In this document: positions 1-4,746 of the stretch, piece after piece
Numbering within the stretch: the stretch's first letter is position 1
How the letters are laid out: each line of letters starts with the position of its first letter
Source: Rhodospirillaceae bacterium
GTDB taxonomy: Bacteria; Pseudomonadota; Alphaproteobacteria; Rickettsiales; UBA3002
Direction: 5' to 3'
DNA length: 5,906 nt
NCBI GenBank assembly: GCA_947458525.1
Contig: CANHAG010000094.1
Coordinates: forward strand, 1-5,906
Translations under genes and position numbers: made by a program
Notes under the pieces: model-generated
Told to the model about the DNA's origin: nothing
Database searches by the model: none
Seen by the model: the letters and a program-made list of their open reading frames with translations, nothing else

Positions 1-95
1 AAACCGTAGCCGTTCTGGATGAAATCCGCGCCCGGGTGGGCAACGACCCCGAAGCCTGGCTGCCGATCTATTGTGAACGGGTCAGACGCACATGA
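1..95 (+). CDS. virB4: VirB4/TrbE-type T4SS ATPase, C-terminal end only (partial)
   Basis: Only the last 30 codons are present, in the frame that starts at base 3 and stops with TGA at 93-95. The peptide runs TVAVLDEIRARVGNDPEAWL and then ends PIYCERVRRT. An aliphatic-D-x-I/L-R helix followed by VG-[ND]-DP-x-x-WLP is typical, as I recall it, of the extreme C-terminus of VirB4/TrbE ATPases. VirB4 is the inner-membrane-associated ATPase that energises pilus assembly and substrate transfer in type IV secretion. The Walker motifs are outside the window, so the call rests on this tail and on the VirB6-family gene right behind it. The TGA overlaps the next gene's ATG (ATGA), which suggests translational coupling. 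Any other protein with a similar tail would be the alternative, but the context makes that unlikely. Confidence 0.72.
   Translation, partial: TVAVLDEIRARVGNDPEAWLPIYCERVRRT
92..95 (+). other. ATGA stop/start overlap, virB4 to virB6-1
   Basis: The virB6-1 ATG (92-94) overlaps the virB4 TGA (93-95). No purine-rich Shine-Dalgarno is visible just upstream, so re-initiation by terminating ribosomes is the likely mode. That would keep the two products at linked levels. Confidence 0.75.
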
Positions 96-1603
96 ATCAT
101 GCCCCCTTCAGGCGGCGCAACAGATGGGCAAGCATCGGGCTTGCCGGAACAATGTTCGGGCTGGTGATCCTCGCCCCGGGGGTGGCATCCGCCTCAGGAG
201 GGCAGGTTGCCGATTGCAGCCGGTATGACGGGCTAAGCAGCCGGATTGTCGCCTGCACGCAGGAGACACTGCGCAATGCCGGGAACACGCTTTTTACTGA
301 CTTTTACCCGATTGTTGCCAATTTTGTCACGGCGGTACTCACTTTCGGGGTGATTGTGTTTGGCATCATGATGGCGCTGGGCATGGTGGAAAAACTCAGC
401 CGGGACGCCATGGTGCTGCTGCTCAAGGTCGCGTTTGTCGCCTATTTCGTGCAGAATGTGGACATGCTCTATGCATGGATTATCACCATGATAGATGCTC
501 TTTCGAATGTGATGTTCACTTTTGCCACCGTGCAGCATCCGACCACCCCGGTCTGTATCATTGACAAAGTATCTGTCTGGGAACGGGTCGATTGCCTGAT
601 CGATACACTCATCGGCATCCGCACCGATAACGCCAGCGCTAATGGCCCGGCAAACCGCCAGCTGACTGGCCATGGGCTGATGCGGGGGCTGGTAGCATTC
701 TTCGGCTCTGCCTTTTTTTCCTCGGTGCCGGGATTTATCATCGGCATCATCGGCTTCATGTTTCTTTACACCATGTTGATGTTCATGGTGAAGGCCATGT
801 TTACCTATCTTCTGGCTTATATGGCGGTCATGCTGATGATGCTGGTTGCACCGTTTTTTATGCCCATGGTGCTGTTCCGCGTGACGAAACAGTATTTCGA
901 TACCTGGGTGAAATTGATTATCGGCTTTTCCCTCCAGCCGGTCATTATCATCGCTTTTGTCAGTTTTGCCGTGGCCGCGGTGGATGTGGTGGTATTCTCC
1001 GGCCAGCGCTCCTTCGTGCGCACCATTGCGGGCGATGCCGCCAAAAGCGGCGGGTTTAATCTCAACACATATCTGGATGGCATCGGCGCCTATTCCACCA
1101 GAACCATCGGCCCCGAGATGGTGGGAGAAACTCATGCTCCGGCCGCCCCGCAAGCCAACCGGCAGCGGGGGGTGGCCGGCAATGTGCTGATGACACAATG
1201 CGGACAGAATGTGCAGAACGCCGCACGCGGCGGGGTCAATAACGCCGTGGGCGCCGCACAGAATTGCGCAAGAGGCTGGGTCGTCGGGCTGAATCTGCGT
1301 GCCATCGACTGGCAGAAAGTCGCCGAGTCGCGCAATCCGCCAGTGCAGGTCTCAGGAACCGGAACGAGGCAGGCCGCCTTCATGAAGGAGTTGATGAGTT
1401 CGGCCATTCTAACCGCCGTGATGGTATTCATCGTCAATGCGCTGATGCGTGTTGTGCCCTCTCTTGCCAATGACCTGATCGGCAATGCCTCGCAGACACC
1501 CAACCTGTTCGGCCTGGCAAGCAAATGGGATATTCAGGGTCAGGCAACGGGTGCGTCAGAGCGCGTGGTAGCCAATTTCCGAACCATGGTGGGGGGGCGA
1601 TGA
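92..1603 (+). CDS. virB6: TrbL/VirB6-family T4SS inner-membrane channel protein, first of three paralogs
   Basis: This 503-residue polytopic membrane protein should form part of the inner-membrane translocation channel of a type IV secretion system. Residues 1-34 look like a signal peptide: basic RRRNR, a hydrophobic core and an A-S-A cleavage site near 32-34. Hydrophobic segments lie near 73-96, 106-121, 126-145, 208-232, 234-262, 273-300 and 431-452. The family core is at 253-284: APFFMP, then KQYFDTWVKLI, then LQPV, with the conserved Trp at 272. Cysteines come in pairs: C42/C55 just after the signal peptide, C155/C168 in the next loop, and C370/C392 in a long Asn/Ala/Gly-rich loop (about 301-430). 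The ATG overlaps the virB4 stop and has no clear Shine-Dalgarno, which fits coupled translation. Family assignment is firm. The exact VirB6 role is inferred from context, because TrbL and VirB6 belong to one superfamily. Confidence 0.88.
   Translation: MNHAPFRRRNRWASIGLAGTMFGLVILAPGVASASGGQVADCSRYDGLSSRIVACTQETLRNAGNTLFTDFYPIVANFVTAVLTFGVIVFGIMMALGMVEKLSRDAMVLLLKVAFVAYFVQNVDMLYAWIITMIDALSNVMFTFATVQHPTTPVCIIDKVSVWERVDCLIDTLIGIRTDNASANGPANRQLTGHGLMRGLVAFFGSAFFSSVPGFIIGIIGFMFLYTMLMFMVKAMFTYLLAYMAVMLMMLVAPFFMPMVLFRVTKQYFDTWVKLIIGFSLQPVIIIAFVSFAVAAVDVVVFSGQRSFVRTIAGDAAKSGGFNLNTYLDGIGAYSTRTIGPEMVGETHAPAAPQANRQRGVAGNVLMTQCGQNVQNAARGGVNNAVGAAQNCARGWVVGLNLRAIDWQKVAESRNPPVQVSGTGTRQAAFMKELMSSAILTAVMVFIVNALMRVVPSLANDLIGNASQTPNLFGLASKWDIQGQATGASERVVANFRTMVGGR
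1591..1597 (+). repeat. G7 homopolymer at the virB6-1/virB6-2 junction
   Basis: Seven G residues encode the GG of the MVGGR C-terminus of virB6-1, six bases ahead of its TGA stop measured from start of CGA. Read in frame it is G GGG GGG, the shape of a slippery heptamer. The run may act as a poor Shine-Dalgarno for virB6-2, be prone to replication slippage, or both. Confidence 0.6.
1600..1603 (+). other. ATGA stop/start overlap, virB6-1 to virB6-2
   Basis: The virB6-2 ATG (1600-1602) overlaps the virB6-1 TGA (1601-1603), and a second in-frame ATG follows at 1603. The only upstream purine-rich element is the G7 run at 1591-1597. It is too close to serve the first ATG well and is 5 nt from the second, so the start could be either codon. 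Confidence 0.7.
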
Positions 1604-3129
1604 TGGCGCGCACCTATCTTCATCACCATGTTCATGCGCTCGGCGCTATCGTGCTGCTGATGCTGGCGCTGCTCTTTATTCTGCATCCCGCATCAGCCCA
1701 TGCCGAGGCAGGCGCGCCATCTGCCCCAGCTGCTGCCCCTGCCGAGCTGGAAGCTGCGCCTGCCAACGCGGCTGAAGAATCACGAGACCGGTGCAGGAAT
1801 TACGGTACGCTGGTGGGGGCTGTCGTGCCATGCGTGATCAACATCATCAGCGAGACCGGGGTGGCGCTGGCCAGAAATTTCCGCACGATCACCCTTCCCA
1901 TCTTCTACGCGTTTCTTACACTGGTGATTATATTTTTTGGCGCCAAAATCTCGCTGGGCGCCCAGAGCGTGGGTAAGGATGCATTTCTGCTGCTGATTAA
2001 AATTGCGTTTGTGATTGGTTTTATTGAACTCCTGCCCGACCTGATTCCATCCGTAGCGGGGGCGCTGCGCAACATCATCGGCGTGATTGCCATGACACTT
2101 GCGGATCCTGCAGATTTTCACTGTAACGTAAGCGGCCACCTTAGACCGCAAGGTGATCTGCTCTGGGCGCAGATGGATTGCATCCTTGGCAAGTTATTCG
2201 GCTATACATTTCAATCGGCCGGCTCCAATGAGCCAAACATGCTGCTGGCCGCCAGCGCCTTCGGCGCGCTTGGTGGGTTTCTGTTCAGCGGTGCGGTCGG
2301 ATTTTTCGTCTTCATGGGTATTTTGGGGATGCTGATCAACCTTTTTATGATGATCATCCGCACGGTAGGCGCGTATATTAACGGCTTCATTCTGGTGACG
2401 CTGCTTATCATGCTGGCGCCCCTTTTTCTCCCGCTTGGCCTGCTGCAGCAAACCACGACCTATTTTGATAAATGGTGGCGATCAATTTTTTCGGCGATGC
2501 TCTTACCAGTGCTGGTATCCACATATTTTGTTATTGCCATGCTGATATATGACACCATGCTGTTCAAGCCGGATTCCATGGTGAAAAAACTGTTTGATGC
2601 AGAATTCATGCAGCAGGTGCGGGTGGAAAATCAGGCAAGCTGCGGGCCGGCGGTTGTACAGAATCAATCCGTTGCTCAGCAGGGGGCTGGAATGTCAGCT
2701 ATGTCGCGCCTGATGGATCCCAACATTTTCAACCGCGTGCGCCCGATGTTAAGCGGCAACAATCTTAACTGCGTCAGCCACGCCGCCATGCGCATCGGTC
2801 CGCAGGAAATGGAACGGCTCTTTATTCAGCTGATACAGCTACTGATTCTGGTACTGGTACTGCAGAAGGGATTCACGACCATACAGGAAATTACCAGCAG
2901 CTTCGGCAGCAGGGCAGTATCCGCCACCTTGGCTCCGGTATCTACTCAGGAAAAAACACTCGAGGATGCATTTTCGAATATGCGTCAGGGGATTCTGGGT
3001 GCGCCCACCGGCGGACAGGGCACCTTCGCGCAGGCAAGCGGCACGGATTTCATTCGTGCCATCCCCGGCGCGCTGACAAGTGGCGTGCAAGGATTTATGG
3101 GTACCTTCAGTGATGGTCGATTACGTTAA
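1600..3129 (+). CDS. virB6: TrbL/VirB6-family T4SS inner-membrane channel protein, second of three paralogs
   Basis: Read from the ATG at 1600 this is 509 residues. The frame is open back to an ATG at 1525, but that start would put 25 residues ahead of an obvious signal peptide and overlap virB6-1 by 79 nt. The ATGA overlap at 1600 (or the next in-frame ATG at 1603) is preferred. Residues 1-35 form a signal peptide with A-x-A sites at 31-35, followed by an Ala/Pro/Glu-rich linker to about 62. Hydrophobic segments lie near 98-118, 126-145, 150-168, 215-250, 258-282, 295-320 and 405-422. The core motif is at 273-304: APLFLP, then TTYFDKWWRSIF, then LLPV. Cysteine pairs C65/C78, C175/C193 and C348/C391 match those of virB6-1. 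A soluble tail of about 80 residues follows the last membrane segment. It is the closest relative of virB6-1 here and probably arose by duplication. Confidence 0.87.
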   Translation: MMARTYLHHHVHALGAIVLLMLALLFILHPASAHAEAGAPSAPAAAPAELEAAPANAAEESRDRCRNYGTLVGAVVPCVINIISETGVALARNFRTITLPIFYAFLTLVIIFFGAKISLGAQSVGKDAFLLLIKIAFVIGFIELLPDLIPSVAGALRNIIGVIAMTLADPADFHCNVSGHLRPQGDLLWAQMDCILGKLFGYTFQSAGSNEPNMLLAASAFGALGGFLFSGAVGFFVFMGILGMLINLFMMIIRTVGAYINGFILVTLLIMLAPLFLPLGLLQQTTTYFDKWWRSIFSAMLLPVLVSTYFVIAMLIYDTMLFKPDSMVKKLFDAEFMQQVRVENQASCGPAVVQNQSVAQQGAGMSAMSRLMDPNIFNRVRPMLSGNNLNCVSHAAMRIGPQEMERLFIQLIQLLILVLVLQKGFTTIQEITSSFGSRAVSATLAPVSTQEKTLEDAFSNMRQGILGAPTGGQGTFAQASGTDFIRAIPGALTSGVQGFMGTFSDGRLR

Positions 3130-3135
3130 CCAGAT

Positions 3136-3139
3136 GAGG
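3136..3139 (+). promoter_or_regulatory. ribosome binding site of virB6-3
   Basis: GAGG lies 5 nt before the ATG at 3145, inside the 15-nt gap after virB6-2. It supports this start and independent initiation, unlike the two upstream junctions, which rely on stop/start overlap. Confidence 0.7.
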
Positions 3140-3144
3140 CAGAT

Positions 3145-4488
3145 ATGTTGCCAAGACATATAACCAGACGAATAACGCCAGCAGGCCGCGTGGCATCAGC
3201 CGCCATTATTCTTCTGTTCGGGTGTATCTTCGCCATGGCCATCATGGTCAATACTGCTCTGGCGCAGCCACCGGCCAGCCCCGCTGCCGCTGCACCTGCC
3301 GCCCCGAGCGCCGCCGGAGCCGCACAGGGCGGGGGAGGGACATGTACCACCTTTCAGCAGCGCTTGAGGTCAAACACTACCACCACCCTGACCGGAGGCG
3401 CCGTGGTGAACTCTTCCAACGGCCTTCTTACCGAGATCTATCTCTTCATCACAGGTGTGGTCGATCAAGCAACTCAGAGGGTCTTTACGAATTTTATTAA
3501 CAACCCGACCTATCAGATGGCTGTGAATGCGGCAGCCACTCTCATGGTCGTACTTTTCGGTGTGTTTTTCACCATCGGCGTAGTGCAGCCCAGCGCCGGC
3601 CAGGTAGTGATCCGCCTCATCAAGTTTGGGGTTGTGTTTGCCGTGGTGGGGCCGGGGGGCTGGCAGTTCTTCTCTGAAACGGCGGTGCGTTTCTTTAATG
3701 ACGGCACAGATGATCTGGTGCGCCGGATAATTGACATCGCCACGGGTTCTACTTCGCCACCGGGCAGTTCACCGTTTACAGAGCTGGACAAGCTGGGCGC
3801 GCAGATTATTCATCCCGACACCCTGAAAATGATACTGGGTGCTGTTACTTCCGGCCCGTATGGCATGGGCATGGCCGGCCTGATGGGTATCGGGTTTTTT
3901 GCCTTTCTCTCGATGCTGTTCCAAGCCCTGCGGCTTTATGCGGTGGCCTATGTGATCCGCTCTCTTCTGCTCGGCCTCGCACCAATTTTTATCGTATTCC
4001 TCATGTTTGAGAAAACCAAACAGCTATTCATTGTCTGGCTGAATACTCTGATAAGCACCATGCTGCAACCGGTGCTGATGTTTCTTTTCCTCGCCTTCTT
4101 CATCGGCATGATCGACGATGCGTCCAGGCGTCTCTTTGGTGAGCTTGAATTATGCTGGGCAGAATTTGACGCTACTGCCGGATCCACCAACCGGATTTCA
4201 AACTACCGCTTCAAGGATCGAGACGGCAACGTCATCACCGAGCAGATGACGTTTGAGGGCCCCATTACCTGTGTGCTGAGCGGCCGGACAGATTGCCCGA
4301 AATTCCCTGTGGATATTTTGGATCTTCTTACCTTTATCCTGCTGGTTTTTCTGGCATCACGCTTCGCTGAGGTGATTGACCGGGTGGCCAACGAGCTTGC
4401 GGGCACTCTGGTTGCCCTTGACACAACCGGCAAGATCGACCAATTGCTCAACAGTACCTTCCGCTCACCCACGGCTTCGCCCCGGTAA
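3145..4488 (+). CDS. virB6: TrbL/VirB6-family T4SS inner-membrane channel protein, third and most divergent paralog
   Basis: This 447-residue protein has a good Shine-Dalgarno (GAGG at 3136-3139, 5 nt before the ATG) and follows virB6-2 after 15 nt. Residues 1-40 form a signal peptide ending T-A-L-A before Q41. A Pro/Ala-rich linker with a Gly run continues to about residue 66. Hydrophobic segments lie near 126-148, 154-172, 242-262, 268-290, 296-322 and 391-406. The family core is at 279-310: APIFIVF, then KTKQLFIVWLNTLI, then LQPV, with the conserved Trp at 298. It lacks the CxxxxxxxxxxxxC pair of its two neighbours, keeping a lone C67 there. It has C337, C376 and C384 in a charged loop of about 68 residues (323-390) between the last two membrane segments. 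It is a clear family member but only distantly related to the other two. It may do a different job in the channel, which is inference. Confidence 0.85.
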   Translation: MLPRHITRRITPAGRVASAAIILLFGCIFAMAIMVNTALAQPPASPAAAAPAAPSAAGAAQGGGGTCTTFQQRLRSNTTTTLTGGAVVNSSNGLLTEIYLFITGVVDQATQRVFTNFINNPTYQMAVNAAATLMVVLFGVFFTIGVVQPSAGQVVIRLIKFGVVFAVVGPGGWQFFSETAVRFFNDGTDDLVRRIIDIATGSTSPPGSSPFTELDKLGAQIIHPDTLKMILGAVTSGPYGMGMAGLMGIGFFAFLSMLFQALRLYAVAYVIRSLLLGLAPIFIVFLMFEKTKQLFIVWLNTLISTMLQPVLMFLFLAFFIGMIDDASRRLFGELELCWAEFDATAGSTNRISNYRFKDRDGNVITEQMTFEGPITCVLSGRTDCPKFPVDILDLLTFILLVFLASRFAEVIDRVANELAGTLVALDTTGKIDQLLNSTFRSPTASPR

Positions 4489-4493
4489 TAGAT

Positions 4494-4497
4494 AGGA
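4494..4497 (+). promoter_or_regulatory. ribosome binding site of the VirB7-like lipoprotein gene
   Basis: AGGA lies 6 nt before the ATG at 4504, in the 15-nt gap after the virB6-3 stop. It supports this short gene being truly translated from 4504, which places the basic residues and hydrophobic core correctly ahead of the lipobox cysteine. Confidence 0.68.
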
Positions 4498-4503
4498 ACC
4501 CGT

Positions 4504-4692
4504 ATGCGATCGAAGAAATCTCATGCCATGCCCTGGTTCACCGCCGCGCTGGCCTTGCTTCTTCTGGCCGCGTGTGAAAGTGAAAAGGTTGAGGTCATGA
4601 AAAGCCCCTGCGCCGGTCTTGAAGGCAGCCCTTGCGGCCCTAAACGCCCGGTGAATGAGTGGTGGCTTCATGCATCAGACGATCAGGCCTAA
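4504..4692 (+). CDS. virB7: small VirB7-like lipoprotein
   Basis: This is a 62-residue lipoprotein precursor. A basic start (RSKK) and a hydrophobic stretch (12-23) lead to the lipobox L21-A22-A23-C24, so the mature protein would be about 39 residues anchored by C24. The mature part has C36 and C44 and the stretch CGPKRPVNEWW at 44-54. This resembles the C-x-GP-x(2)-P-[LV]-N-x(2)-RW block that I recall from Agrobacterium VirB7, where the cysteine forms a disulfide with VirB9. VirB7 is the small lipoprotein of the outer-membrane core complex. The gene starts 15 nt after virB6-3 with AGGA at 4494-4497 (6-nt spacing) and is the last gene of the operon. The lipoprotein call is firm. The VirB7 identity rests on this short motif and context. 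The alternative is another small lipoprotein such as an entry-exclusion factor of the TrbK type. Confidence 0.68.
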   Translation: MRSKKSHAMPWFTAALALLLLAACESEKVEVMKSPCAGLEGSPCGPKRPVNEWWLHASDDQA

Positions 4693-4718
4693 AGCAGTAT
4701 TATTGAAGTATTGAAGCA

Positions 4719-4746
4719 ACGCGCGGAACGGCCTATTCCTGCGCGT
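4719..4746. terminator. imperfect hairpin between convergent genes, possible bidirectional terminator
   Basis: The arm ACGCGCGGAA at 4719-4728 pairs with TTCC-T-GCGCGT at 4736-4746. This gives about 10 base pairs with one bulged T (4740) and a 7-nt loop. The hairpin sits at the end of both transcription units and overlaps the stop codon and last codons of the minus-strand gene. Neither side is followed by a good T run: the plus side reads CTTCATAG, and the minus side is only moderately T-rich. An intrinsic terminator is therefore possible but not convincing. Confidence 0.35.

Noticed and set aside
713..719. T7 run inside virB6-1 as a phase-variation tract
   Set aside because: It lies within phenylalanine-rich membrane sequence, the frame is intact, and runs of this length are expected by chance in such codons.
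233..1198. Long minus-strand open frame of 321 codons opposite virB6-1
   Set aside because: It is rich in His, Asp, Lys and Gln, as expected for the complement of hydrophobic membrane codons. It has no domain, signal or ribosome binding site, and it lies fully opposite a well-supported gene.
1525..1599. Upstream ATG extension of virB6-2
   Set aside because: It would overlap virB6-1 by 79 nt and add 25 Gly-rich residues before the signal peptide, with no good ribosome binding site. The ATGA overlap at 1600 is more credible.
4701..4716. Two direct copies of TATTGAAG between virB7 and the hairpin
   Set aside because: It is a single 8-bp duplication in a short AT-rich spacer. It is too short and isolated to call an operator, attachment site or repeat array.
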